Source: Bacillus cabrialesii
Lineage (GTDB): Bacteria > Bacillota > Bacilli > Bacillales > Bacillaceae
Direction of reading: 5' to 3'
Length of the DNA: 64,000 bases
Assembly (NCBI RefSeq): GCF_004124315.2
Contig: NZ_CP096889.1
Coordinates: 2,339,001-2,403,000 of the forward strand
Of this stretch, positions 10,887-19,796 are shown piece after piece (the stretch's first letter is position 1; each line of letters opens with the position of its first letter). Both the position numbers and the translations under genes were made by a program. The notes under the pieces are model-generated. The model searched no databases. It was not told the DNA's origin and saw only the letters and a list, made by a program, of their open reading frames with translations.

Positions 10887-11441
10887 CTAATTTGTTTTGC
10901 GCATTTCGTTAAATGGATAGAAAACAAACTTTGAAGTACCTGCAATTTGTTTTTTCGTGAAGAGGCCAAGCCCGTTTCGGCTGTCCATTGACTCCCGTCG
11001 GTTATCGCCCATCACAAAATACTTGTCATCAGGCACTTTCACCGGGCCGAAATCATCGGTCAAATGGTCAAAACCATCCCGCTTCGCCCTCTTTTTATTA
11101 GCTGCCAAATAAGGCTCGGACACCTTTTTCCCGTTGATATAAAGCTGGTCGTTCTTTATTTCAACCGTATCTCCAGGCAGGCCGATAATACGTTTGACAT
11201 AGTGGACATCATCTCCGTTTAATACGACGATGTCTCCTCTGTCAAACTCGCCGATGTATTTGACTGTCATATTGACAAAAACCCTTTCACGGTTATGAAG
11301 TGTAGGATACATAGAGTCACCGTCAACGACATACGGCGCAAAAATAAAATTGCGGATGAGCAAAGCGAGAATGACAGCAATCACAATTGCTTTTGCCCAT
11401 TCTAGTATTGATTTTTTCTTCGAAACATTTTCTGATTTCAA
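10887..11441 (-). CDS. sipS: Type I signal peptidase SipS
   Basis: It cleaves signal peptides from secretory pre-proteins at the outer face of the membrane. A short cytoplasmic N-terminus precedes one membrane anchor (about residues 14-36). The catalytic dyad is Ser43 (in DGDSMYPTL) and Lys83 (in YVKRIIGLPGD). The later box GDNRRESMDSR is typical of the family. At 184 residues it matches the chromosomal SipS of B. subtilis. It is transcribed alone and followed by a terminator. Confidence 0.96.
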   Translation of the reverse strand: MKSENVSKKKSILEWAKAIVIAVILALLIRNFIFAPYVVDGDSMYPTLHNRERVFVNMTVKYIGEFDRGDIVVLNGDDVHYVKRIIGLPGDTVEIKNDQLYINGKKVSEPYLAANKKRAKRDGFDHLTDDFGPVKVPDDKYFVMGDNRRESMDSRNGLGLFTKKQIAGTSKFVFYPFNEMRKTN

Positions 11442-11534
11442 CTGATTTCCTCCAATAAACAGCGATCTTTCATTTATGTTATCACGAATCGAAAAGAAAT
11501 CCCATCAGGACCATTGAAGTGATTTTACAATCTG

Positions 11535-11984
11535 TTAATCTTCATCTTCCACCCAAAACATGCCTATCTTTTTCTTGTCGATCACAACCAGCCCTGCATC
11601 AAATGTCGCTTGGGTGATAGGACTCCAGTTGCTTAATCTAACATTACCGGACTGCACATCAACATCAGCGTTCGTATAATACGCAGGATCATCCGAAAAG
11701 CATTGAAAGAAATAATCGCATAATTCAAAAGCGATGGGCTCGGAAGAAAGAGAGTTCTCGTATGCTAAATCTTTAGATAGTATATAAATCATGAGGTTAC
11801 GGGCGGTCTGTTCATCTACTGCGTTCCATTGATCGTCAAGTCCACGATACCCATGGTGCTTGACGAAATGATTCACGTCATGTAGGTTACTGAAATGTTT
11901 GCGGCAGCCTATTTCACAGGTGACATAACCGGCATCCCGTTTTGCTTTCATCATATGTTTAAAATCATCAAACCTCGAAAACAT
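11535..11984 (-). CDS. Unrecognised protein with N-terminal Cys/His cluster
   Basis: I do not recognise this 149-residue protein. Residues about 22-43 hold CEIGCRKHFSNLHDVNHFVK followed by HH, a C-x3-C-x11-H-x3-H spacing like a C2H2 zinc finger. The middle is hydrophilic and helical, and the C-terminus is acidic (WVEDED). There is no signal peptide or membrane segment. It starts 3 bp after the preceding 68-residue zinc-ribbon gene, so the two form an operon. A role in nucleic-acid binding or as an immunity-type protein would be guesswork. It lies in an otherwise conserved region between sipS and ppiB. Confidence 0.7.
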   Translation of the reverse strand: MFSRFDDFKHMMKAKRDAGYVTCEIGCRKHFSNLHDVNHFVKHHGYRGLDDQWNAVDEQTARNLMIYILSKDLAYENSLSSEPIAFELCDYFFQCFSDDPAYYTNADVDVQSGNVRLSNWSPITQATFDAGLVVIDKKKIGMFWVEDED

Positions 11985-11987
11985 GGA

Positions 11988-12194
11988 TCAGCCTCCAAAA
12001 AACAAATCCAATATATTGCCGGCAGTTGAAGACTCTTTATTATAAAACTCTGAATACCCGCAATTCTTGCAGTACACCACTAAAAAACGGTTATGCTGCA
12101 CGTCAAACAACTTCGATAATCCCGTGCCAGTAGTGGCTATTTCTTTTTGGCCCGCTTCAGTGCCGCCGCATTTTATACAGCCTTTGTTGTTCAT
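11988..12194 (-). CDS. Small zinc-ribbon protein
   Basis: A 68-residue protein with two CxxC knuckles, CIKCGG near residues 5-10 and YCKNCGY near residues 41-47, an arrangement typical of zinc-ribbon proteins annotated as possible nucleic-acid-binding. The segment between them (GLSKLFDVQHNRFLVVYC) is conserved in such proteins. The C-terminus ends in LDLFFGG. An AAGGAGC lies before the start. It is the first gene of a two-gene unit with the unrecognised 149-residue protein. Function is unknown; the ribbon assignment rests on the cysteine pattern. Confidence 0.75.
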   Translation of the reverse strand: MNNKGCIKCGGTEAGQKEIATTGTGLSKLFDVQHNRFLVVYCKNCGYSEFYNKESSTAGNILDLFFGG

Positions 12195-12505
12195 AACGCT
12201 AAGCTCCTTTTCGTCACATCACGTTTGTTTTGATTTATTTTACTACAAAATTCCATTTTTGATGAACCGCACAACTTTAAAGTTTTCTTAATTTTACATA
12301 TGAGAACCGCAGATAAAAGCATATATTTCAAATTTAAATTAGAGCGAATACACATGACTGGCTAAAAAAGATGCAATGATTGAAGAGAATATCACCTATG
12401 CACGATATCATATAAAAGATAAATTTTTACCAATAAGTATACGCTTGTCGACTCTAGCACTAATACATATAAAAAATAGCAAAATTTGAAAGGAGACTCG
12501 ATAGT
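12195..12505. other. 311-bp divergent intergenic region
   Basis: This AT-rich stretch separates the zinc-ribbon unit (minus) from ypzD (plus). It holds a 12-base perfect palindrome AACTTTAAAGTT (12273-12284) and a minus-strand TAAAAT (near 12240) that may be the -10 of the zinc-ribbon operon. I see no further reading frame, RNA gene or repeat. No convincing sporulation promoter could be fixed for ypzD. Confidence 0.5.
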
Positions 12506-12718
12506 ATGATTGACTATCCTATCAATATAAACAATGTTTCCGGAAACAGCGTAGTAAACATAGGCGGCGCTTTTATAATCAGGCCATTAACTGTGTCAAA
12601 ATCTGTGTTTGGTTCCGGAGGTTTAAACACAGGAATTGTCTTTGAAAATAGCTTTGTAAGCAAGGCTAAAATGATTAATCATCAATTCACTGATCAGAAC
12701 GTTACCAAAACATTTTAA
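12506..12718 (+). CDS. ypzD: GerPA/GerPF-type spore germination protein YpzD
   Basis: A 70-residue protein of the GerPA/GerPF family, whose members help nutrients pass the spore coat. The family's start is visible: an N-terminal hydrophilic stretch, NINNVSGNSVVNIGGAF at about 7-23, then the FGSGGLNTG turn and an Asn-rich tail. It is not part of a gerP operon; it stands alone on the plus strand between minus-strand genes. AAAGGAGA precedes the ATG. A function in the spore coat is inferred from the family. The symbol is from recall of this position in B. subtilis. Confidence 0.75.
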   Translation: MIDYPININNVSGNSVVNIGGAFIIRPLTVSKSVFGSGGLNTGIVFENSFVSKAKMINHQFTDQNVTKTF

Positions 12719-12837
12719 TAACTTCATTACACGGGGGAACCACTTACGGCGCATCCTTCCTTAACCGCTAACTAAATTCCTGATTTGTCAACTGCTACCA
12801 GCACTCGGGCGGTTTTTTATTGAACATTTTAACCCAA

Positions 12838-12873
12838 TAAAAAAAGGCTTTCCCCGATACGAGGAAGCCTTTT
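12838..12873 (-). terminator. Terminator after ppiB
   Basis: Minus-strand stem AAAGGCTTCC / GGAAAGCCTT with loop TCGTATCGG, followed by TTTTT. Confidence 0.85.
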
Positions 12874-12882
12874 GCCTGCCTG

Positions 12883-13314
12883 TTAGCCTTCTACGCGAAC
12901 TTCTTTCATGACGTCGCCGTTAGACATGTTTTTCGCGAATTCTAATCCGCTTGTTACTTTACCGAACACAGTGTGAACACCGTTCAAATGCGGCTGCGGC
13001 TCATGTACGATGAAAAATTGGCTGCCGCCTGTGTCTTTTCCTGCGTGTGCCATAGAAAGTGCGCCCGCTTCATGTGTATGCGGGTTTCCTTGTGTTTCAC
13101 ATTTGATTGTGTATCCCGGACCGCCTGTGCCAGTTCCGTGCGGGCATCCACCTTGGCTGACGAAGCCTGGAATCACTCGGTGGAATGTAAGTCCGTCATA
13201 AAAGCCTTCGTTTGCAAGCTTTTCAAAGTTTGCGACAGTACCCGGTGCAGCTTCAGGGTAAAGTTCAAATTCAATTTTGTTGCCGTCTTCTAATAAAAAG
13301 TAACCTGTTTTCAA
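12883..13314 (-). CDS. ppiB: Peptidyl-prolyl cis-trans isomerase B (cyclophilin)
   Basis: A cytoplasmic cyclophilin that catalyses proline isomerisation in protein folding. The catalytic Arg lies in [13 protein letters not shown], followed by the GSQFFI box (cyclosporin/substrate site) and [12 protein letters not shown]. It starts at TTG 13314, which gives [11 protein letters not shown] and 143 residues, the known length. A longer frame to 13347 has no ribosome binding site. It is a single-gene unit with its own promoter and terminator. Confidence 0.95.
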   Translation of the reverse strand: MKTGYFLLEDGNKIEFELYPEAAPGTVANFEKLANEGFYDGLTFHRVIPGFVSQGGCPHGTGTGGPGYTIKCETQGNPHTHEAGALSMAHAGKDTGGSQFFIVHEPQPHLNGVHTVFGKVTSGLEFAKNMSNGDVMKEVRVEG

Positions 13315-13394
13315 TTGTATGCCTACTTTCTTTATTTTAATTTTCAAAGGAGATTATGTATGATAGGTTATAGCCTGCTCTCCTTGTCGCCGCT

Positions 13395-13424
13395 ATTATA
13401 CCACACCTTTTGGGGGAAAACGAA
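13395..13424 (-). promoter_or_regulatory. SigA promoter of ppiB
   Basis: Minus-strand TTCGTT (13424-13419), 18-base spacer and TATAAT (13400-13395). Confidence 0.6.
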
Positions 13425-13451
13425 TCTCCCGGCTTTAGTAAAAAATAAAAA

Positions 13452-13478
13452 TGAAACCTGGATCTCTTTATCTCCGTC
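13452..13478 (+). promoter_or_regulatory. ECF-sigma (SigM-type) promoter of ypuA
   Basis: TGAAAC (13452-13457), 17-base spacer and CGTC (13475-13478), a full match to the promoter shared by SigM, SigW and SigX. ypuA is a known SigM-regulon member in B. subtilis. Confidence 0.8.
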
Positions 13479-13522
13479 TAACCTAACGGAACTGTATTTA
13501 CATCATGATTCAGGTCCTCGCA

Positions 13523-13544
13523 AAGCAGCTCTATCCAGCTGCTT
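13523..13544 (+). other. Leader hairpin in front of ypuA
   Basis: Perfect eight-base inverted repeat AAGCAGCT / AGCTGCTT with a six-base loop, in the untranslated leader about nine bases before the ribosome binding site. No U-tract follows. Confidence 0.55.
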
Positions 13545-13570
13545 GTGAAATTGAAGGAGGTCAAACTGCT

Positions 13571-14443
13571 TTGAAAAAAATATGGATTGGAATGCTGGCA
13601 GCGGCCGTTTTGCTGCTGACGGTTCCGAAAGTCAGTCTCGCGGATGCCGCAGTTGGAGATGTCATTGTAACACTTGGTGCTGATTTATCAGAATCTGATA
13701 AACAAAAAGTGCTTGATGAAATGAATGTCCCTGACAATGCCACAACGGTAACTGTGACTAATAAGGAAGAACATGAATATTTAGGAAAATATATATCTAA
13801 CGCTCAAATCGGATCAAGGGCGATTTCTTCATCGTCGATCACCATTGCCAAAAAAGGCTCTGGACTGAATGTTGAGACACATAATATCAGCGGCATTACA
13901 GATGAAATGTACCTGAATGCGCTGATGACAGCCGGTGTTAAGGATGCGAAGGTGTATGTTACAGCACCGTTTGAAGTATCTGGGACTGCGGCTTTAACCG
14001 GATTGATTAAGGCGTATGAAGTTTCGTCTGACGAAGCGATCTCGGAAGATGTGAAGCAAGTGGCCAACCAAGAGCTTGTCACGACATCAGAGCTTGGAGA
14101 CAAAATCGGTAACGAAAATGCGGCAGCACTGATTGCAAAAATGAAAGAAGAATTCGCTAAAAACGGTGTGCCTGACAATAAGGCTGACATTGAAAAACAA
14201 GTGGACGACGCAGCTTCTGATCTAAACGTCACACTTACAGACAGCCAAAAAGATCAGCTTGTCTCCCTGTTCAATAAGATGAAAAATGCTAACATTGACT
14301 GGGGACAGGTCAGTGACCAGCTTGATAAAGCAAAAGATAAGATTACGAAATTCATAGAATCAGATGAGGGCAAAAACTTCATCCAGAAAGTCATTGATTT
14401 CTTCGTATCTATCTGGAACGCGATTGTTTCTATATTCAAATAA
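13571..14443 (+). CDS. ypuA: Exported DUF1002 protein YpuA
   Basis: A 290-residue exported protein of the DUF1002 family, function unknown but tied to cell-envelope stress through its SigM-type promoter. Residues 1-26 form a signal peptide (MKKIWIG, hydrophobic core, cleavage near LADAA). The mature part has repeated helical, acidic stretches and ends in a hydrophobic segment (FVSIWNAIVSIFK) that could associate with the membrane. Translation starts at TTG 13571 behind AAGGAGG; the longer frame from 13505 lacks a ribosome binding site. It faces lysA and shares its terminator. Confidence 0.88.
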   Translation: MKKIWIGMLAAAVLLLTVPKVSLADAAVGDVIVTLGADLSESDKQKVLDEMNVPDNATTVTVTNKEEHEYLGKYISNAQIGSRAISSSSITIAKKGSGLNVETHNISGITDEMYLNALMTAGVKDAKVYVTAPFEVSGTAALTGLIKAYEVSSDEAISEDVKQVANQELVTTSELGDKIGNENAAALIAKMKEEFAKNGVPDNKADIEKQVDDAASDLNVTLTDSQKDQLVSLFNKMKNANIDWGQVSDQLDKAKDKITKFIESDEGKNFIQKVIDFFVSIWNAIVSIFK

Positions 14444-14444
14444 T

Positions 14445-14475
14445 AAAAAGCGCCGAGAAATCGGCGCTTTCTTTA
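14445..14475. terminator. Bidirectional terminator between ypuA and lysA
   Basis: Stem AAGCGCCGA / TCGGCGCTT with a four-base loop, A residues on the left and T residues on the right. It serves both convergent genes. Confidence 0.85.
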
Positions 14476-15798
14476 TTGCTTTACACTTGTTTTAAATGGC
14501 AGATCAAGTTTTACAATATCCTCGTACGTTTCTCGCTTCACAACTAAGTGATCCTCGCCATTTTCCACAAATACAACGGCAGGTCTCGGAATTCGATTGT
14601 AATTGTTGGCCATGCTGTACCCGTAAGCGCCTGTACAAAAAACGGCAAGAAGATCGCCTTCTTTTACTTCCGGCAGGTCAATATCCCAAATCAGCATATC
14701 ACCGCTTTCACAGCATTTACCGGCAATCGATACCGTTTTGTCATGCGCTTCTCCGATACGGTTGGCTGTTGCAGCTTCATATTTAGCCTGATAGAGCGCT
14801 GGGCGAATATTGTCGTTCATGCCTCCGTCTACAGCCACATACTGGCGGACACCCGGCACTTCTTTTTGAGAGCCAACCGTATAAAGGGTTGTGCCTGCGT
14901 CTCCCACGAGAGAACGGCCCGGTTCTATCCAAATTTCAGGAATATCAAAACCGTAACAGGCAGCATTTTCTTTCACAGCTTCGATAATTTTTTCAACATA
15001 TTCAGTAGCGTGAAGCGGTTCATCGTCTTCCGTATAACGGATTCCGAAACCTCCCCCAAGGTTCAACACCTTGGATACAAACGAATATGATTCTCTCCAC
15101 TCGTCCAGTTTTTTGAAGATTTTTTCCGCTGCTAACACAAATCCGGCCGTATCAAAAATTTGCGAGCCAATATGGCAGTGGACACCGAGCAGCTGAATAT
15201 GCTCTGATTGCAATACTTGCTCAATCGCCCGTTCAGTTTGTCCGTTATGAAGGTCAAAACCGAACTTTGAATCTTCCTGACCAGTTGTAATGTAGTCATG
15301 CGTATGCGCTTCTACCCCAGGCGTAATCCGGAGAAGAACATCGATAGAGTGTCCCGTTTCTTTGCATAGGTCTTCCAAAAGGGAAATTTCATAGAAATTA
15401 TCTACCACAATGCAGCCGATGCGGTGCTCAAGTGCCATCCGAAGTTCTTCCCTGCTCTTGTTATTCCCATGAAAGTGAATGCGTTCTGCCGGAAAGCCTG
15501 CCGCAACAGCTGTATAAAGCTCTCCCCCTGACACGACATCTAGAGAAAGTCCCTCTTCCTCAGCAAGCTGAATCATCGCGACTGATGAGAATGCTTTGCT
15601 CGCATATGCCACCTGTGCTTTCAGGCCTGCAGTAATAAATGCCTGCTTAAAGCTTTTAGCACGCTCACGTATTAAAGCCACATCATATACATAAAGAGGT
15701 GTGCCGTATTTTTCCGCTAAATAGAGAGCGTCCACACCTCCGATTTCTAAATGCCCATGTTGATTTTGTCTGCTTGTGCCATGTAAGAACAATGTCAT
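14473..15798 (-). CDS. lysA: Diaminopimelate decarboxylase
   Basis: It makes L-lysine from meso-diaminopimelate, the last step of lysine synthesis. It is a PLP enzyme of the alanine racemase-like fold. The PLP lysine is Lys68 in YASKAF, the phosphate loop is LNLGGGFGI, and the catalytic cysteine lies in GKCCESGD near the C-terminus. At 441 residues it has normal length. It lies between spoVAF and ypuA, with a separate weak terminator (15823-15848) upstream that closes the spoVA operon. Confidence 0.96.
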   Translation of the reverse strand: MTLFLHGTSRQNQHGHLEIGGVDALYLAEKYGTPLYVYDVALIRERAKSFKQAFITAGLKAQVAYASKAFSSVAMIQLAEEEGLSLDVVSGGELYTAVAAGFPAERIHFHGNNKSREELRMALEHRIGCIVVDNFYEISLLEDLCKETGHSIDVLLRITPGVEAHTHDYITTGQEDSKFGFDLHNGQTERAIEQVLQSEHIQLLGVHCHIGSQIFDTAGFVLAAEKIFKKLDEWRESYSFVSKVLNLGGGFGIRYTEDDEPLHATEYVEKIIEAVKENAACYGFDIPEIWIEPGRSLVGDAGTTLYTVGSQKEVPGVRQYVAVDGGMNDNIRPALYQAKYEAATANRIGEAHDKTVSIAGKCCESGDMLIWDIDLPEVKEGDLLAVFCTGAYGYSMANNYNRIPRPAVVFVENGEDHLVVKRETYEDIVKLDLPFKTSVKQ

Positions 15799-15822
15799 TC
15801 CCTCTTTCTCCGCTTATGGGTG

Positions 15823-15848
15823 AAAAGGACAGTTTTTATCGACTGTCC
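15823..15848 (-). terminator. Putative terminator of the spoVA operon
   Basis: Minus-strand stem GGACAGT / ACTGTCC followed by TTTTC, 52 bp past spoVAF and before lysA. The T-run is short. Confidence 0.6.
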
Positions 15849-15899
15849 CTTCATAATTAAGACATACATTATCATACTCTTCAGTCAGTTTCAATGCGA

Positions 15900-17381
15900 T
15901 TATGAATTAGTAGGCTGCCTTAAGCGATTTCTTGGGTGAACGATACTAGGCCTTACTTTTGCACCAGGTTTCGCTGTGCGGATCAGTACCTGCCACAGCG
16001 CTTTGCCGTTAAAGGGAATCAGCGGCCATAGGTACGGTGTTTGGAGGGATTTGATGCTGGCCATGGCAATGATCAGCACTGTAAATCCGATAACGAGCCC
16101 TTTTATATGAAATAAGGCGACGAGTATCATGAGGACAAGACGGCCCATTTTGTTTGCCAAGCTTAATTCATAACTAGGCGTCGTAAAGGTTCCAATCGCT
16201 GCAAGCGAGACGTACAAAATCACCTCAGGCGAAAACAGGCCGACTTCAATGGCAATCTGTCCGATCAGTACAGCCGCAATTAATCCCATTGCTGTCGATA
16301 AAGCGGTCGGTGTGTGAATGGCAGCCATCCTGAGAAACTCGATCCCTAAGTCAGCTAAGAAAATCTGCAGAATGATCGGGATATGCGTATCTTTATTTAA
16401 ACCGATAAATTTCATATTCTCGGGCAGCAGGTCCGGTTGAAGAACAAATAGAAACCAGATCGGGAGAAGTATAGTGGAAGCAATGATTCCAAAAAATCTT
16501 ACCCATCTTAAAAAAGTACCGACTGCAGGTGCCTGCCTGTATTCCTCAGCATGCTGAACATGGTGGAACAAAGTCGTCGGGGTAATAATCACACTCGGCG
16601 ATGTATCAACCATAATAATGACATGACCTTCAAGTACATGATTAGCCGCCACATCCGGCCTTTCTGTGTAGCGAACGAGCGGATATGGATTGTAGCCTTG
16701 TTTAATAATAAATTCTTCTACTGTTTTGTCAGCCATTGTTAATCCATCAACATCAATGGCAGCAATTTCTTTTTCGACGATATCAACCAGATCAGGGTCT
16801 GCAATATCTTCTATATAACAAATGCTCAGATCCGTTTTTGATCGCTCGCCGACTTTTGTCATCTTGACGCGAAGACGTTCGTCCCTGATCCGCCTTCTGA
16901 GAAGAGCCGTATTGACGACGATATTTTCAACAAATCCGTCTCTGGCTCCCCTGACCACCTTTTCCGTATCAGGTTCTTCCGGATTCCTGCCCGGATAGCT
17001 TCTGACATCAATAATAAATGCGAATCCTGCGCCTTCAACAATGACCGCGACAAGCCCTGACAGCACTTGGTCGGTGGTTTCATCCAAAGTTTTTACTTTT
17101 TCCACCTGGGAATTAAGCAGCCTGTTTTCGACAATATCGATCAGCTCTTCGGGATCTTCTTTCCGATTGTTAATGGCAACAAGCTCTCTCATTAAATGAA
17201 TGATATAGGCCGTATCACATAATCCATTCAGATAGTAAAGCTGGATTTCTTTATCTAAAATGGTGAGCTTGCGAACACCAACATCATAGCTTGTCCCCAT
17301 GCCGACACGGTTTTTGAAGTACGCTTCATTTTTAGCTGGATTCCGATAAACCCGAATTTTCTCTTCCTTGTGGTCCGGCAT
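15900..17381 (-). CDS. spoVAF: Spore protein SpoVAF (GerA-type)
   Basis: A 493-residue inner-membrane protein of the spore, homologous to the A subunits of nutrient germinant receptors. Residues 1-300 form the cytoplasmic domain; about four to five hydrophobic helices follow (about 300-320, 335-355, 375-400, 410-455). The conserved proline-rich segment [13 protein letters not shown] is seen. It is the last gene of spoVA and starts inside spoVAEA with a 50-bp overlap. Unlike SpoVAA to SpoVAE it is reported to be dispensable for dipicolinate uptake. Confidence 0.94.
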   Translation of the reverse strand: MPDHKEEKIRVYRNPAKNEAYFKNRVGMGTSYDVGVRKLTILDKEIQLYYLNGLCDTAYIIHLMRELVAINNRKEDPEELIDIVENRLLNSQVEKVKTLDETTDQVLSGLVAVIVEGAGFAFIIDVRSYPGRNPEEPDTEKVVRGARDGFVENIVVNTALLRRRIRDERLRVKMTKVGERSKTDLSICYIEDIADPDLVDIVEKEIAAIDVDGLTMADKTVEEFIIKQGYNPYPLVRYTERPDVAANHVLEGHVIIMVDTSPSVIITPTTLFHHVQHAEEYRQAPAVGTFLRWVRFFGIIASTILLPIWFLFVLQPDLLPENMKFIGLNKDTHIPIILQIFLADLGIEFLRMAAIHTPTALSTAMGLIAAVLIGQIAIEVGLFSPEVILYVSLAAIGTFTTPSYELSLANKMGRLVLMILVALFHIKGLVIGFTVLIIAMASIKSLQTPYLWPLIPFNGKALWQVLIRTAKPGAKVRPSIVHPRNRLRQPTNS

Positions 17382-17943
17382 GATACCCGCTCCTTTCTAA
17401 AATAAACTCGACCGCTTTCATGGTGATTGGCGACCCTTTTGAGATATCGTCTTTCCTGCCCATTTTGCCGATATCTCCGATGCCGACAATAAGCGGGAGA
17501 TCAAGTTTATCAAGGCAATAGACTGTATCTCCGCTCATTCTGTGCTCATCAAATTCCCTTTCTCCGACTTTATCCACTCCGTATTCAGTTATTTCTCCAT
17601 TGCGGTCAATGCTTACGTCAACTCTGGTCCATTCAGCCTGATGGGTTTTTGACGCAACCGCAATCACTCCGAGCACTTCAATTGACGGATGGGTGGCGAC
17701 ATAGGTCAAAGCGGTTTCTCCCGGACCCTCTCCTTGCAGGCCAGAGTCGTCAAACATGACAAATACGGGATCATACTGTGCTGAGGTGATCAGCTTGACA
17801 AGCTCCGCGCCGCTGCGGATGGAAGGATTGCCTTTTGATTGTGAAATACATCGACCTCCCACCTTGTTTGCGGCATATTCAATTGTTTTAGCGGCGTACA
17901 CATCCCCGTCTGTTACCAGTATGACCTTTCGTTTTGTCGTCAT
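17332..17943 (-). CDS. spoVAEA: Spore protein SpoVAEA
   Basis: A 203-residue soluble protein made in the forespore and found at the spore membrane. It begins [20 protein letters not shown], a nucleotide-binding-like strand-loop-helix, and contains [13 protein letters not shown] near residue 70. No membrane segments are seen. It lies between spoVAEB and spoVAF and is part of the operon needed for dipicolinic acid handling. In older annotations it was fused with SpoVAEB as SpoVAE; here a stop clearly separates them. Confidence 0.93.
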   Translation of the reverse strand: MTTKRKVILVTDGDVYAAKTIEYAANKVGGRCISQSKGNPSIRSGAELVKLITSAQYDPVFVMFDDSGLQGEGPGETALTYVATHPSIEVLGVIAVASKTHQAEWTRVDVSIDRNGEITEYGVDKVGEREFDEHRMSGDTVYCLDKLDLPLIVGIGDIGKMGRKDDISKGSPITMKAVEFILERSGYHAGPQGRENSGLSESS

Positions 17944-17950
17944 GTCGGCA

Positions 17951-18301
17951 TTATCCTTTCGGTTTGAAAATAACAGCTACGATAAAGGCAAAGAGAATGG
18001 CTGCTGAAATACCGGCAGAGGTCAGCTCAAAAATCCCCATGCCGATTCCGATAAATCCATGTATATGCGCCTGGTGCATGGCACCGTGCAGAAGACTGTG
18101 GCCGAAGCTGACGATCGGAACGGTGGCGCCTCCTCCGGCAAACTCAATAAATTTATCATAAATGCCAAAGCCATCTAAGATCGCGCCGATCACAACAAAT
18201 GATGTCATAACATGGGCCGGCGTCAATTTAAAAATGTCCAAAAGCAGCTGGCCTACAATACAAATGGCCCCTCCGCATACAAAAGCCAAAAGGTAGTCCA
18301 T
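17951..18301 (-). CDS. spoVAEB: Stage V sporulation membrane protein SpoVAEB
   Basis: A 116-residue integral membrane protein, paralogous to SpoVAC, that probably helps form the channel for calcium dipicolinate. Three or four helices are visible (about 3-22, 30-48, 58-75, 92-113). The conserved loop [20 protein letters not shown] matches the SpoVAC/AE family. The start at 18301 has AGGAGGTG at good distance; an earlier Met lies in the spoVAD end. It begins 1 bp after the spoVAD stop. Confidence 0.93.
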
Positions 18302-18302
18302 G

Positions 18303-19319
18303 TTAAGATGCACCTCCTGCACGCTCAAATACAACCCCGTGGGCGATGGTTGGAATGGTTTCTTTTTGCTGGATCATCGTCGGGCTTAACAGCGCCCCGG
18401 TCGCCACGACAAATACACGATTTAACTTTCCTTCTCTCAGCTGTTTAAAAATGTGAGAGTAAGTAACAACCGCTGAACAAGCGCAGCCGCTTCCTCCGGC
18501 AAAGACCTGCTGATCCGGAGTGTAAATCAGAAGCCCGCAGTCATCATGCTTTGTGCCGACCGGATAGCCATCTTCCTTTAAGATGTCTTTTACGATGGGA
18601 GATCCCACACCGGACAGGTCACCTGTCAGGATAAGATCATAGTCATCCGCTGTCCGGTTGAGATCTATAAAGTGCTGCTTAATCGTATCAGCTGCAGCCG
18701 GAGCCATGGCTGATCCCATATCAAAAGGATCTGTAATTCCTAAGTCAGAAACCTTTCCGACAGTCGCACTTGTGATTTGGATGTCTCCCGGGGTTTGGCT
18801 GATGACCACTGCTCCGCTCCCGGTTACAGTAGAGGTGGCAGTATCCGGTTTTTGGCCTCCGTATTCCGTTGGATAGCGAAACTGTCTTTCGGCCGTTGCA
18901 TTATGACTGCTGGTGGCAGCGAGGGCTCTCTTGGCAAACCCGCCGTCAACTAAGGCCGATGCGACAGCCACTGTTTCCATTGATGTTGAACAGGCGCCAA
19001 ACATACAAAGAAACGGAATCTTCAAGTGTCTTGCCACATAATTGGCCGTCACGTTTTGATTCAGCAAATCGCCTGCCAGCAATAGGTCAATATCATCTTT
19101 TGTCAGATTACTTTTTTGAAGCGCTGAAGTAATCGCATCTTCCATCAGCTGGCGTTCAGCCATTTCCCAGTTTTTTTGATTACAGTGCATTTCGTCATAG
19201 GTTTTATCATATAAAGAGCCGAGCGGGCCCTCTTTTTCCTTTGGTCCCGCTGCCGTTCCCGCTGAATTGACAAATAAGGGATTTTCAAATACCCAGGTTT
19301 GCTTTCCTGTTAATTTCAT
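18303..19319 (-). CDS. spoVAD: SpoVAD, dipicolinate-binding protein
   Basis: A 338-residue thiolase-fold protein at the outer face of the spore inner membrane that binds dipicolinic acid during uptake. The thiolase-like centre [16 protein letters not shown] includes a cysteine near residue 108, but the family is thought not to have acyl-transfer activity. The C-terminal part has [10 protein letters not shown]. The gene is preceded by AGGAGG and lies 12 bp after spoVAC. The length fits the family. Confidence 0.95.
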
Positions 19320-19331
19320 TATCTTCTCCTC

Positions 19332-19784
19332 CTATGACATCAGTTTCTCAAAAGCAAACCGAATCATTCCGACGATATAAGCGGCAACAACACCGAAAAC
19401 AATGACATTTCCCGCCAGTTTAAACATATTTGTCGCTACTCCGAGCACTAACCCTTCGCTTTTATATTCAAGAGCGGCACTTGCCATACTGTTGGCAAAA
19501 CCTGTGACCGGTACGGCTGAACCGGCGCCTGCAAACTGTCCGATTCTGTCATAGATGCCGAACCCGGTAAGCAGGGCAGAAATTAATATCAGTGTTGCCG
19601 CTGTCGGATTTCCCGCTGTTTTTTCATTAAAATCAAAAAAATGGATATAAAAATTTTGCAGACCTTGCCCGATCGCACAGATCAGACCGCCTACCAGAAA
19701 AGCTTTTACACAGTTCCACACGTAAGGCGGCTTAGGCTGATATGTTTTCACTTTTGATTTGTAGTTTTCTTTTATGTTGGTCAT
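19332..19784 (-). CDS. spoVAC: SpoVAC, mechanosensitive channel of the spore
   Basis: A 150-residue inner-membrane protein. B. subtilis SpoVAC is reported to act as a mechanosensitive channel that releases calcium dipicolinate in germination. Three to four helices (about 25-45, 60-80, 100-115, 122-143) and the conserved GAGSAVPVTGFANSMASAA loop are seen, which pairs it with SpoVAEB. The N-terminus is basic and cytoplasmic. It lies 12 bp after spoVAB within the operon. Confidence 0.94.
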   Translation of the reverse strand: MTNIKENYKSKVKTYQPKPPYVWNCVKAFLVGGLICAIGQGLQNFYIHFFDFNEKTAGNPTAATLILISALLTGFGIYDRIGQFAGAGSAVPVTGFANSMASAALEYKSEGLVLGVATNMFKLAGNVIVFGVVAAYIVGMIRFAFEKLMS

Positions 19785-19796
19785 TTGTAAACCTCC

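Noticed and set aside
11535..12194. Toxin-immunity pair
   Set aside because: No secretion signal, polymorphic toxin domain or toxin neighbour is present, so the idea has no support beyond small size and acidity.
12763..12816. AACCGC ... GCGGTTTTTT as a terminator for ypzD
   Set aside because: Arms of six bases are more than 40 bases apart, so a stable intrinsic hairpin is doubtful. The T-run alone is not enough.
13505..13570. Upstream extension of ypuA
   Set aside because: It covers the leader hairpin and the ribosome binding site; the signal peptide begins at TTG 13571.
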